25,257 nt of DNA from Prevotellamassilia sp. (GTDB lineage: Bacteria; Bacteroidota; Bacteroidia; Bacteroidales; Bacteroidaceae): the NCBI GenBank assembly GCA_009775705.1, contig VSQE01000034.1, positions 1-25,257 of the forward strand. Direction: 5' to 3'. Made by a program: the position numbers and the translations under genes. Shown piece by piece: positions 5,953-14,086 of the stretch. Below the pieces are notes generated by a model that searched no databases, was not told the origin of the DNA, and saw nothing but the letters and a program-made list of their open reading frames with translations. Every line of letters starts with the position of its first letter. The stretch's first letter is position 1.

Positions 5953-7197
5953 ATGATCATAGATTACGACAAGATACAAGAAATATTGCAGACGCTGTCC
6001 CGCAACAAGTCGCGCAGTTTTCTTACCGCGTTCGGCATCTTCTGGGGCATCTTTATGCTGGTGTTCCTGATGGGAGGCGGCGAAGGGCTGAAGCGCAGGA
6101 TGGCCCGGAACTTTGACGGATTCGCGCAGAACTCCTGCTTCGTGATGGCCAATACCACCGGAAAGGCCTGCAAGGGTTTCCGGCAGGGGCGCACGTGGAG
6201 CCTGACGGACCGCGATGTGGACCTGCTGCGGCGCCGGGTGCCTCATGTGGCCACGGTCACGCCCATGCTGGCCCAGTGGGGAAAGGTGATGAAATACCGC
6301 GACAAGGCACGCACGGGAATTCTCAAAGGAGTCCGGCCCGATTATGTAGGGATAGAGGCTCCGCACATTACCGTTGGCCGTTTCATCAACGACGGAGACC
6401 TGCGTGATTACCGCAAGGTCTGTGTCATCGGCAAGCGCGTGTACGAGGAACTGTTTCCAGCAGTGGAGAACCCCTGCGGGCTTTTCGTGTGCGTGGACGA
6501 TGTCTATTATCAGGTGATAGGCGTGAGCAAGATGTCATCGTCCGTGGGTGTGATGGGCAATGCGGAGGAAAGCATCATCATCCCCGCCACGACCATGCAG
6601 CGCATCTACAATACGGGCGACCGCGTGGAAGCCATCGGCATTACCACGGACAAAGGCACTACCGTGACGGAGATAGTTCCTCAGATAGAGCATGTGCTGC
6701 GCGCGGCCCATACGTTGGCTCCCGACGATACGCAGGCGCTTTTCACGTTCAACATGGAAGCCATGTTCCAGATGGTGGACAACCTGTTCCGCGGCATAGA
6801 GATTCTCGTCTGGCTGATTGGCGTGGGGACGTTGCTGAGCGGCGCCATCGGGGTGAGCAACATCATGATGGTCACCGTCCGCGAACGCACGGCCGAGATT
6901 GGCATCCGCCGGGCCATCGGCGCGCGGCCGTCGAGCATATTGGGGCAGATCATGGCCGAGAGCATCGTGCTGACCATTCTGGCCGGACTTTCCGGCATCA
7001 CGCTGGCCGTGCTCCTGCTCGAAGGCATGCAGGCCTCCACTGTGGGCAGCGAAATCGGCGAAGTCAATTTTCAGGTCTCGTTCTGGATGGCTCTCGGAGC
7101 TGCGGCGGTGGTTGCCCTGCTGGGCTGTCTGGCCGGTCTGGCCCCGGGACTCAGGGCGTTGGCCATTAAGCCGATCGAGGCCATCCGTGACGAATGA
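5953..7197 (+). CDS. FtsX/MacB-like permease, second copy
   Basis: The 414-residue protein has four TM segments (20-42, 281-306, 335-357, 377-398), a periplasmic domain of about 240 residues, and the motif VRERTAEIGIRRAIGA (309-324) between TM2 and TM3. I chose the ATG at 5953 because GGAAGGAGGAAAG lies just upstream. An in-frame ATG at 5926 would overlap the previous gene and add nine residues that look non-native. The 16-bp gap to the first permease, shared topology and low identity point to an ancient duplication that now works as a heterodimer. The periplasmic part contains Cys62, Cys73, Cys157, Cys175 and Cys180, while the first permease has none. Confidence 0.9.
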   Translation: MIIDYDKIQEILQTLSRNKSRSFLTAFGIFWGIFMLVFLMGGGEGLKRRMARNFDGFAQNSCFVMANTTGKACKGFRQGRTWSLTDRDVDLLRRRVPHVATVTPMLAQWGKVMKYRDKARTGILKGVRPDYVGIEAPHITVGRFINDGDLRDYRKVCVIGKRVYEELFPAVENPCGLFVCVDDVYYQVIGVSKMSSSVGVMGNAEESIIIPATTMQRIYNTGDRVEAIGITTDKGTTVTEIVPQIEHVLRAAHTLAPDDTQALFTFNMEAMFQMVDNLFRGIEILVWLIGVGTLLSGAIGVSNIMMVTVRERTAEIGIRRAIGARPSSILGQIMAESIVLTILAGLSGITLAVLLLEGMQASTVGSEIGEVNFQVSFWMALGAAAVVALLGCLAGLAPGLRALAIKPIEAIRDE

Positions 7198-7251
7198 ATC
7201 CGTTGTTCAGTTATAGTTGGAAATCAATAAGAATTAAACCAAACAGATAGT

Positions 7252-8352
7252 ATGAAGAAGACAATCAGAATCATTGCCATCGTGCTGATGGCATTTATCT
7301 TCGTCGGCACCTTTGTGTTTCTCTGGCGCAAGTCACGGCCCGAGGAGGTGCGTTATGAACTCCTGTCGGCCGTAACGGACAATTTGGAGCGCACCGCCAT
7401 CGTGACCGGAACGGTAGAGCCTCGCGACGAAGTGCTTATCAAACCCCAGATTTCGGGCATCATCTCCGAGGTGTGCAAGGAGGCCGGCGATCTGGTGAAG
7501 AAGGGGGAAGTCATTGCCAAGGTAAAGGTCATTCCCGAGATGTCGGCCCTGAATGCCGCCGAGAGCCGCCTGCGTCTGGCCCGTCTGAATGCTGTGCAGG
7601 CCAAGACGGATTTCGAACGTATGGAGAAACTGTACGGGGACAAGCTCATCAGTGCCGAGGAATATGAGAAGTCGCGTTTGGCCTACCGGCAGGCCGAGGA
7701 AGAGAAGAATACCGCCGATGACGCCCTTCAGATCGTGAAGGACGGTGTGTCTGCCAGTTCCGCCAATTACAGCACGACGCTCATCCGCTCCACCATTGAC
7801 GGTCTCATTCTGGAGGTGCCCGTCAAGGTGGGCAATTCCGTGATCCAAAGCAATACGTTCAACGACGGCACCACCATCGCCTCCGTGGCCAATATGAACG
7901 ATTTGGTTTTCAAAGGAAGTATCGACGAGACCGAAGTGGCCCGCCTTGCCGAGGGCATGCCCATGAAGATCTCTGTGGGAGCCTTGCCCGGAAAGGAATT
8001 TACGGCCAGTCTGGAATATGTGGCCCCGAAGGTGTCTACCGGTACTAACTCGGCCAACCAGTTTGAGATCAAGGCCGCCGTGCGGGTGCCTGCCGGAGTG
8101 AGAATACGTGCCGGTTACAGCGCCAATGCCGAGATTGTGCTTGAAAGGGTGGCCGGTGTCACGGCTGTGCCCGAGGCGGCGCTGGAATACAGTGGCGACA
8201 GTGTCTTTGTCTATGTCCTCCAGACGGAACAGCCGCAGACCTTCGGGCGCCGGCAGGTGCGTACCGGTCTGAGCAACGGCGTCAACATCGAAGTGAAGAG
8301 CGGCCTGAAGAAAGGCGAGCGGGTGCGGGGCAATCAAATTCAAAAACTGTAA
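7252..8352 (+). CDS. MacA-like periplasmic adaptor (HlyD/RND adaptor family)
   Basis: The 366-residue protein has one N-terminal membrane anchor (5-24) and the domain order of MacA/AcrA adaptors. The first lipoyl half (about 58-95) contains KPQISGIISEV, and an alpha-helical hairpin spans about 98-165. The second lipoyl half (about 176-212) is followed by a beta-barrel (218-297) and a membrane-proximal domain (298-366). It would bridge the FtsX-like permeases in the inner membrane and the TolC-like channel, whose gene starts 3 bp after this stop. It lies 54 bp after the permease with no promoter visible between, so it is read as part of the same operon. Confidence 0.92.
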   Translation: MKKTIRIIAIVLMAFIFVGTFVFLWRKSRPEEVRYELLSAVTDNLERTAIVTGTVEPRDEVLIKPQISGIISEVCKEAGDLVKKGEVIAKVKVIPEMSALNAAESRLRLARLNAVQAKTDFERMEKLYGDKLISAEEYEKSRLAYRQAEEEKNTADDALQIVKDGVSASSANYSTTLIRSTIDGLILEVPVKVGNSVIQSNTFNDGTTIASVANMNDLVFKGSIDETEVARLAEGMPMKISVGALPGKEFTASLEYVAPKVSTGTNSANQFEIKAAVRVPAGVRIRAGYSANAEIVLERVAGVTAVPEAALEYSGDSVFVYVLQTEQPQTFGRRQVRTGLSNGVNIEVKSGLKKGERVRGNQIQKL

Positions 8353-8355
8353 GCC

Positions 8356-9666
8356 ATGAAACAAACCGTTCTTTATGCTCTGGCCCTGTTGGGCCTGCCT
8401 GCCGCGGCGCAGCAGCCCATGACGTTGCGCCAGTGCATCGACTATGCCGTGGCACGCAACGTGCAGGTGCGGCAGTACGAGACGGCGCGCAAGAGCCGCG
8501 AGGTTTCTCTTGACGATGCCCGCAAGGCCCGTCTGCCCGAGGTATCGGGCTATGCCTCACAGCAGTTCAACTTCGGTCGCGGACTGACGGCGGACAATAC
8601 CTACGTCAGCCGCAACACCAGCAGCACCGGTTTCGGCGCCAACGCCTCGATGCCTTTGTTCACAGGTTTCCGTCTGCCGGCGCGTAAGGAGCAGGCCCGG
8701 CTCGACCTTGAAGCCGCCACCGCCGATCTCCAGCGCGTCCGTGAGGATCTGGGTATCCGTGTGGCCGAGGTTTACATGCAGGTGCTCTACCGGCAGGAGT
8801 TGCAGATGCAGGCCCGTGAGCAGTGCGAACTGAGCCGCAGCCAGCTCAACCGTGTGGAAAAGCTCTTTGCCGTGCAGAAGGTATCCGGTCTTGAGGTTTC
8901 CGAAGCCCGTAGCCGTGTGGCTCAGGACGAGCTGTCGCTCACCGAGGCCGATAACGCCCGCCGGTTGGCTCTGCTCGATCTGAGCCAGCTTATCGAGATG
9001 CCCTCGCCGGACAGTCTGGCCGTTGTCCCGCCCTCTGCGGCGGAAGTGCCCGTCAGTGTGGCAGGCAGTCCGCAGCAGATCTACGAGCAGGCCGTCGGTG
9101 TGCGTCCCTCCGTCCGTGCCCTCCGGTTGCGGGCCGAAAGTGCCCGGAAAGGCATTGACATAGCTCGTAGCGGCTACTGGCCTACGCTCTCGCTTGGGGC
9201 CGGACTGGGATCGTCTTTCTATTCCACGAGCGGCATGGACCATAGTCCCTTCGGGCGGCAGATGAAGGACAACTTCAACCGCAGCATCAGCCTGAGCCTG
9301 AACGTGCCGCTGTTCGACCGTTTCCAGACGCGTAATGCCGTCCGCCAGGCCCGTCTGGAGCACGAAAACAGTCTGTGGCAGCAGGAGCAGGCCTGCAAAG
9401 ATCTGTACAAGGAGATACAGCAGGCCTGGTATAACGCTGTGGCGGCGGAGCGGAAATATGAGCAGAGTGGGGTGGCGGAATCCGTGGCCGATGAGGCTTT
9501 TCGGCTGATGGAGAAAAAATACGAGAACGGCAAGGCCGGCTCTACGGAGTATGACGAGGCGCGGATCAAGCGGCTCAACGCTGTCTACGGGCGTATTGCC
9601 GCCCGCTACGAATATCTGTTCCGTGCCAAGATTCTTGACTTCTATCGTGGCCGGCCTATCGGCTGA
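8356..9666 (+). CDS. TolC-like outer membrane efflux protein
   Basis: The 436-residue product has a signal peptide (about 1-18, ending PAAA before QQ) and two outer membrane efflux (OEP) repeats, about 24-205 and 230-430. Its long amphipathic helices are rich in Ala, Arg, Gln and Glu, typical of TolC alpha-barrels. It starts 3 bp after the adaptor stop and is the last gene of the operon, followed by a strong hairpin. It should form the trimeric channel for export across the outer membrane. A dedicated channel gene is common in Bacteroidota efflux operons and supports a tripartite pump. Confidence 0.92.
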   Translation: MKQTVLYALALLGLPAAAQQPMTLRQCIDYAVARNVQVRQYETARKSREVSLDDARKARLPEVSGYASQQFNFGRGLTADNTYVSRNTSSTGFGANASMPLFTGFRLPARKEQARLDLEAATADLQRVREDLGIRVAEVYMQVLYRQELQMQAREQCELSRSQLNRVEKLFAVQKVSGLEVSEARSRVAQDELSLTEADNARRLALLDLSQLIEMPSPDSLAVVPPSAAEVPVSVAGSPQQIYEQAVGVRPSVRALRLRAESARKGIDIARSGYWPTLSLGAGLGSSFYSTSGMDHSPFGRQMKDNFNRSISLSLNVPLFDRFQTRNAVRQARLEHENSLWQQEQACKDLYKEIQQAWYNAVAAERKYEQSGVAESVADEAFRLMEKKYENGKAGSTEYDEARIKRLNAVYGRIAARYEYLFRAKILDFYRGRPIG

Positions 9667-9692
9667 ACCCGGTACGTCTTGAAACAAGTGAG

Positions 9693-9736
9693 GGCACCTT
9701 TCCGGAAATATGTATCGGTTCCGGAAAGGTGCCTTT
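9693..9736 (+). terminator. Hairpin terminator of the efflux operon
   Basis: A perfect 15-bp stem (9693-9707 with 9719-9733) has an 11-nt loop and is followed by a short TTT. It starts 27 bp after the TolC-like stop. The stem is very stable although the T-tract is weak. Confidence 0.75.
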
Positions 9737-9860
9737 GAAATGCTGCGCCACATTGTGATATACAGTTACAGTCTGATATTGGCGTGACTGCATCGCGGTA
9801 TCGCTTAATTCATAGCTTCATACAAGGCATATTTATCCCGAACTCGCGTATAAAATGAAA

Positions 9861-9889
9861 GATGGGATGCGACAATGCGGCATCTCATC
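9861..9889 (-). terminator. Probable terminator of the two-gene AT-rich unit
   Basis: GATGGGATGC (9861-9870) pairs with GCATCTCATC (9880-9889) with one wobble position. On the minus strand it is followed by TTTCATTTT. It lies 28 bp beyond the stop of the gene at 9917-10348. Confidence 0.5.
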
Positions 9890-9916
9890 CTCCATAATTT
9901 TCATTTGCAATACTAT

Positions 9917-10348
9917 TTATTCAACGAGTTCGTATCTTGCCCCGAACCACTCATCGAGGATGCTTTCCACCTTCAGTTCGATTTCTGGTGTTATCCTCTC
10001 CTTCACTTTCTTATATACGTATAGTATAGCAGCACCTTCATCCAGAACCCCTAATAGCTTATATAGAGAACTTGATATCAAATTGACAGGTGAGATAGTG
10101 TAGAATATAGCAGCATATATCAGCACCTTATCCAAAGTCGGGGTTGCTTCATTTACCATGACATAGTAGAACTGCAACAAAGGTCTTGCCGTAGCACGTC
10201 CTACGGTCTGAGCGTATGGTTTTATCTTTTCCATCAACTCTTCTCCTTTTCCTTTCCAGTCAACATCTTTCACTTTCTTTAAAAGAGAACGTATGTCTTT
10301 GCCCATAATGCAATAGACCAGAATCGTCAAACATACAATCGTTGTCAT
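9917..10348 (-). CDS. Probable DUF1232 (YkvA-like) membrane protein
   Basis: The 143-residue protein has a core at about 72-110 (YAAIFYTISPVNLI, then LLGVLDEGAAILYVYKKVK). This resembles the DUF1232/YkvA pattern of a hydrophobic helix, S-P-x-[DN]-L-[IL], and a following L-G-x-[LV]-D-[DE] helix. A short hydrophobic N-terminus (2-14) may be a further membrane segment. If Met15 (MGKDIR) is the true start, this part is lost. The C-terminus is charged. The function of the family is unknown. It lies 59 bp after the unrecognised gene at 10408-10809 and is probably co-transcribed with it. The DNA is more AT-rich than the flanking operons, which suggests separate acquisition. Confidence 0.7.
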   Translation of the reverse strand: MTTIVCLTILVYCIMGKDIRSLLKKVKDVDWKGKGEELMEKIKPYAQTVGRATARPLLQFYYVMVNEATPTLDKVLIYAAIFYTISPVNLISSSLYKLLGVLDEGAAILYVYKKVKERITPEIELKVESILDEWFGARYELVE

Positions 10349-10407
10349 AATCTTTTCATTTTAGAGTTAATATTATATGATTGTCACTGATGTGCGAAAA
10401 ACTGTGC

Positions 10408-10809
10408 TTATTTTAGTCTGGCAGAAATTCCGACATGGTTATCATGAAGTGAGATCGTTTCTAATTCCACGTATGATAATGGCTTATCTAAGATGTCTAT
10501 TTGATCGAGGTGCAATACTACACGTTTGTTTGGTGTGTTTATTTCAAATCCTTGGGGTATCTTGTTTCCCAAATGACCGATGGCACCGGAAATAATCATA
10601 GACATGGGCACACTGCACTCATAAGAGAGACATACCACATCTTTTCTGCAACTGTCAATGTGAACTTGTATTGACATTGCTGGCAAGAATCTGTTTGGCT
10701 TATACTTGATGTCAATCGTTCTTTCATCAACATACATCAATTGCGGGCGAATCAAGAAGTTCTGTTCAACATAGTCGATGATTTCTTCATAAAATAATTC
10801 TATTTTCAT
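10408..10809 (-). CDS. Small hypothetical protein, unrecognised
   Basis: The 133-residue product is not recognised. It has no signal peptide or membrane segment. It reads as a small alpha/beta protein: an N-terminal helix (about 3-17), then alternating strands (IDIKYKP, MSIQVHID, DVVCLSYEC), a glycine-rich turn (ISGAIGHLG, 73-81), and further strands ending VGISARLK. The frame is unbroken, starts at an ATG and has AT-rich codon use like its neighbour at 9917-10348. The two are in the same orientation with 59 bp between them, so they probably form one unit. A matching promoter element is at 10949-10956. Confidence 0.65.
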   Translation of the reverse strand: MKIELFYEEIIDYVEQNFLIRPQLMYVDERTIDIKYKPNRFLPAMSIQVHIDSCRKDVVCLSYECSVPMSMIISGAIGHLGNKIPQGFEINTPNKRVVLHLDQIDILDKPLSYVELETISLHDNHVGISARLK

Positions 10810-10948
10810 ATTGATCTTGTTTGGAGTATATACGTGAATTCGGGATAGGAACGTAGTTATGGAAGTTGGTGATTTTGCAAATCTTTTGTATTTTTTATAT
10901 TTTGATATTCAGTGGTTTATGAGCAATATAAGCGATGGCTGCCGAAGA

Positions 10949-10956
10949 CAAAGTTA
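10949..10956 (-). promoter_or_regulatory. Possible -7 element for the AT-rich gene pair
   Basis: TAACTTTG on the minus strand matches TAnnTTTG exactly. No well-placed -33 element is seen, and the leader would be about 130 nt. A weaker alternative, AAGATTTG, lies at 10885-10878. Confidence 0.4.
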
Positions 10957-11064
10957 TAGATATTTTCTGTATTAAGGATGGGCTTTGCAATAATTTTTAT
11001 TCAAACAACATCTGTTAATATTGCATTTACCCTTGGACTCTGCACATGGGTTTTGTACGACTGT

Positions 11065-11104
11065 TTAGGGCTGACTCCTGCAATAGGTGACAGCCCTAAT
11101 TTTT
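11065..11104 (+). terminator. Orphan hairpin with T-tract
   Basis: TTAGGGCTG (11065-11073) pairs perfectly with CAGCCCTAA (11091-11099). Inside, CCT (11077-11079) can pair with AGG (11085-11087). TTTTT follows at 11100-11104. It looks like a plus-strand intrinsic terminator, but no plus-strand gene lies upstream within 1.3 kb. It may end a non-coding transcript or be a remnant. Confidence 0.5.
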
Positions 11105-11320
11105 CAAATAAACAAAATTTTAGCGGACAGTAATAAATAAAATTCCGGCATTCCTGATTTTTGTATAGAAAGAAATGGCAAAAATGTCTTTTCTGCTCTA
11201 AGATTCACACGGGTTATAGACTATCTTAGTCGTAAATATTCAGGATAGTTGTTCGGTTTTCGGTAAAAGCCAATAAGACTTGGTGCCCTGTTGATTCCTT
11301 TGTATGTGTACTTTTTACGT

Positions 11321-11920
11321 TCAGCGGTGTCGTTTCAGCAGTTCACGTTCGATGTCTTCGGGTGAAAGGCCTATCTCTTCGAGCAGTACGAGCAGGTGGA
11401 ATACCAGATCGGAGGCCTCGTAGGTAAAGCGATCGCGGTTGCCGTCTACGGCTTCGATGATGCTCTCCGTGGCTTCTTCGCCCACCTTCTGGGCAATCTT
11501 TTTCACGCCTTTTATGAACAGACGGGTGGTGTAGGAGCCTTCGGGCATCTCCTGGTGGCGTTGCCGTACCAGCCGGGCCAGGCTGCGGACAAAGCCTTCC
11601 GACTCCGGAGTGTCGAAGCAGGCCGTGGTGCCCCGGTGGCAGACGGGACCTGCCGGACGCACCTTGACGAGCAGAGTGTCGTTGTCGCAGTCGGGATAGA
11701 TGCTGACAACGGTGAGTCTGTTGCCGCTGGTCTCGCCTTTGGTCCAGAGACATTGGCGGGTGCGGCTGAAGAAGGTGACCTGGCCTTCGTTCATAGTTTT
11801 GTCAAAGGCTTCGCGGTTCATGTAGCCGAGCATCAGCACACGCAGGGTGTCGGCATCCTGTATGATGACGGGCAGCAAGCCGTCCGGACATTTGGAAAGG
11901 TCGAAATCGGAGAAGTTCAT
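11321..11920 (-). CDS. hisI: Bifunctional PR-AMP cyclohydrolase / PR-ATP pyrophosphohydrolase
   Basis: The 199-residue protein is the HisIE fusion that performs steps 2 and 3 of histidine synthesis. The HisI half (about 1-106) shows the metal-binding DCDND (77-81), Cys94 in GPVCH and Cys101 in TACF. The HisE half (about 112-199) has SYTTRLF, the GEEATESI helix (147-154) and EASDLVFHLLVLL (168-180). Length and order are normal for the fusion. It is the last gene of the operon, 42 bp after hisF, and no clear terminator follows. Confidence 0.97.
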   Translation of the reverse strand: MNFSDFDLSKCPDGLLPVIIQDADTLRVLMLGYMNREAFDKTMNEGQVTFFSRTRQCLWTKGETSGNRLTVVSIYPDCDNDTLLVKVRPAGPVCHRGTTACFDTPESEGFVRSLARLVRQRHQEMPEGSYTTRLFIKGVKKIAQKVGEEATESIIEAVDGNRDRFTYEASDLVFHLLVLLEEIGLSPEDIERELLKRHR

Positions 11921-11962
11921 AGGGTGAAAAGTTTTTTGTGGTGTGAGGAGGAAGGGGCTGGG

Positions 11963-12721
11963 TCAGATGCGTACCTCGATACCTCGGGCGTGCAGTTGCC
12001 GTTTCAGAGAGGCGATGGTGGTGTCGTTGTAGTGGAAGATGCTGGCTGCCAATGCGGCATCGGCTCCGCCAATGGTGAACACCTCGGCGATGTCGTCCGT
12101 GTTACCGGCTCCCCCTGAGGCTATGACGGGGATGTGCAGACGTTCGGACAGCCGGGCATAGGTGGCGCAGGGGTAACCTCCGCGTGTTCCGTCGTGGTCC
12201 ATCGAGGTGAAGAGAATCTCGCCGGCGCCGCGCTCCTCTGCTTCGGTGGCCCAGGCCAGCAGTTCCCGGTCGGTGGCACGAGTTCCGCCGTGAGTGACGG
12301 CGTACCATGTGCCTTGCTCGTTGCGTCGGGCATCGATGGCCACAACGATGAACTGGCTGCCGTAACGGCGGGCGATGTGGTCGATAAGTTCCGGGGTGCG
12401 GATAGCGGCGCTGTTGACGGTGATCTTGTCGGCGCCGGCGTCGAGCAGCCGGGCGGCATCGTCAGGGGTGGCAATACCGCCGCCAACGGTGAACGGGATG
12501 TTGATGCCGTCGGCTATGCGTTCGACCAGACGGGTAAAGGTGGTACGTTCTTCACCAGAGGCGCTGATGTCCAGATATACCAGTTCGTCCGCCCCATTGA
12601 GGGCATAGAACCGTCCCAGTTCCACGGCATCGCCCACATCGGTCAGTCCGGTGAAGCGGACACCTTTGACCGTGCGGCCGTCTTTGACGTCAAGGCAGGG
12701 AATGATGCGTTTGGCTACCAT
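11963..12721 (-). CDS. hisF: Imidazole glycerol phosphate synthase, cyclase subunit
   Basis: The 252-residue (beta/alpha)8 barrel has the HisF opening RIIPCLDVKDG, with catalytic Asp11 and Asp130 (VVAIDARR). The phosphate-binding loops TVGGGI (78-83) and a C-terminal ASGGAG are present. With HisH it converts PRFAR and ammonia to IGP and AICAR. The AICAR product feeds the purine enzyme encoded at the left end of the window. It lies 40 bp after hisA. Confidence 0.97.
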   Translation of the reverse strand: MVAKRIIPCLDVKDGRTVKGVRFTGLTDVGDAVELGRFYALNGADELVYLDISASGEERTTFTRLVERIADGINIPFTVGGGIATPDDAARLLDAGADKITVNSAAIRTPELIDHIARRYGSQFIVVAIDARRNEQGTWYAVTHGGTRATDRELLAWATEAEERGAGEILFTSMDHDGTRGGYPCATYARLSERLHIPVIASGGAGNTDDIAEVFTIGGADAALAASIFHYNDTTIASLKRQLHARGIEVRI

Positions 12722-12761
12722 AATTCTGTATTCTGCTATTCGGTTGATTTTTGTGGGTTCC

Positions 12762-13505
12762 TTATGAAAGCGACCGGTCCAGTCCTGCGGCCCATTGTTC
12801 CAGCTCGTTCAGCGTGATGTAGCCCTCGTAGATGGCTTTTCCCACGATGACCTTGCGCAGTCCCTCCTTGTCGAGTCGGCGGATGTCGTCCATCGAGGCG
12901 ATGCCTCCCGAGACGGTGAAGTCCACCTGGTCATAGCTCTGTTGCAGCCGTTTGTAGAGGCTGACAGACGGTCCTTGCAGCATCCCGTCGCGCGAGATGT
13001 CCGTGCAGACCACCTGACGCAGTCCGTGTGGGAGGAATCGTTCGGTGAGTGTCTCGATGCTCATATCCAGGTTTTCCAGCCAGCCGCTAACGGATACTTT
13101 CCCCTCCCGTATGTCGGCACCGAGCACCATGCGCTCCGCACCGAAGCGCTCCAGCCAGTTGGCAAAAAGTGCAGGCTGCTTTGCGGCGGTGCTGCCGACG
13201 ACGGCGTAGGAGGCTCCGCTCTCGAAAACGGCGTGTAGTGAAGTCTCGTTCTTAATGCCGCCGCCCCATTCGATGGAGACTCCGCTGATAAGCGCCATTT
13301 TTTCCAATAGGGCCAGGTTGCGGGGAGTGTCGGCTTTGGCGCCGTCCAGGTCTACCACGTGGATGCGGTTCAGACCACAGTCGGCATAGCGGTGCACCAT
13401 CTCGACAGGTGAGGAGTCGTAGGTCTTCCGGCGTTCGTAGTCACCTTGAGACAGGCGTACGCAGCGGCCGTCGATAATGTCGATGGCTGGCAGGATCTCT
13501 ATCAT
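12762..13505 (-). CDS. hisA: ProFAR isomerase
   Basis: The 247-residue barrel protein opens with EILPAIDIIDGRCVRL, with catalytic Asp9. It carries EWGGGI (79-84) and the second catalytic aspartate Asp169 in CTDISRDGM. It performs the Amadori rearrangement of ProFAR to PRFAR. It resembles HisF in fold but is clearly distinct in the GDY segment (21-23) and the ISRDG motif. Its start overlaps the stop of hisH by 4 bp (ATGA type), indicating coupled translation. Confidence 0.97.
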   Translation of the reverse strand: MIEILPAIDIIDGRCVRLSQGDYERRKTYDSSPVEMVHRYADCGLNRIHVVDLDGAKADTPRNLALLEKMALISGVSIEWGGGIKNETSLHAVFESGASYAVVGSTAAKQPALFANWLERFGAERMVLGADIREGKVSVSGWLENLDMSIETLTERFLPHGLRQVVCTDISRDGMLQGPSVSLYKRLQQSYDQVDFTVSGGIASMDDIRRLDKEGLRKVIVGKAIYEGYITLNELEQWAAGLDRSLS

Positions 13506-14086
13506 AGTTCCAGAAAGTTTTTAAGGATTTGTTCGCCCGTGTCTCCGCTCTTTTCGGGATGGAATTGCGTTCCATAGAAGTTTTCATATTTCAGGGCGGC
13601 ACTGAACAGTTCTCCGTGGCGGGCGGTGGCGATGGTGTCAGGGCAGAGGGCCGGATAGTAGGAGTGGACGAAATAAACGTAGCTGCCGCCCGGAATGTTT
13701 TCAAAGAGCCGTGTCTCAAGGTTGCCGATGCGGTTCCAGCCCATGTGGGGCACTTTGACACCGGGCGAGGGATGGAAACGTCGTACACGGGCGTCGAACA
13801 GGCCGAGACATTCGGTGTCGTCCTCTTCGGAGTGGCGGCACATTACCTGCATGCCGATGCAGATGCCCAGTACAGGGCGGCGCAGGTCGCGGATGATTTG
13901 CGGCAGTCCGGCGCGGCGCAGGTTTTCCATGGCCTCGCCCGCACTACCCACTCCGGGCAGCAGGACACGGTCTGCAAGACGGATAGTGTGTTCGTCGGCC
14001 GTGACGCGGAACTCGGCGCCCAGCCGTCGCAAGGCGTTTTCCACGCTTCTCAGGTTGCCGGTCTTGTAATCTATAATAGCTATCAT
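13502..14086 (-). CDS. hisH: Imidazole glycerol phosphate synthase, glutaminase subunit
   Basis: The 194-residue class I glutamine amidotransferase has its nucleophile Cys76 in LGICIGMQ, with His176 and Glu178 in FHPEKSG completing the triad. The opening IIDYKTGNLRSVENAL and the oxyanion-strand motif PGVGSAG are typical of HisH. It supplies ammonia to HisF. It overlaps hisB upstream by 4 bp and hisA downstream by 4 bp. Confidence 0.97.
   Translation of the reverse strand: MIAIIDYKTGNLRSVENALRRLGAEFRVTADEHTIRLADRVLLPGVGSAGEAMENLRRAGLPQIIRDLRRPVLGICIGMQVMCRHSEEDDTECLGLFDARVRRFHPSPGVKVPHMGWNRIGNLETRLFENIPGGSYVYFVHSYYPALCPDTIATARHGELFSAALKYENFYGTQFHPEKSGDTGEQILKNFLEL

Larger units (their letters stand above)
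10810..11320. other. 511-bp AT-rich intergenic region
   Basis: No gene is supported. The region separates the 3' end of the his operon from the upstream side of the AT-rich gene pair. It holds a possible minus-strand -7 element and an orphan hairpin with T-tail at 11065-11104. No clear terminator for the his operon is visible between 11105 and 11320. Confidence 0.6.

Noticed and set aside
3933..7197. LolD/LolC/LolE lipoprotein-release system
   Set aside because: One ATPase with two permeases fits Lol in layout, but co-operonic adaptor and TolC-like genes point to a MacAB-TolC-type exporter.
8557..9753. Minus-strand 398-codon open frame opposite the TolC-like gene
   Set aside because: It is an antisense shadow with no recognisable domain, and it runs through the operon terminator.
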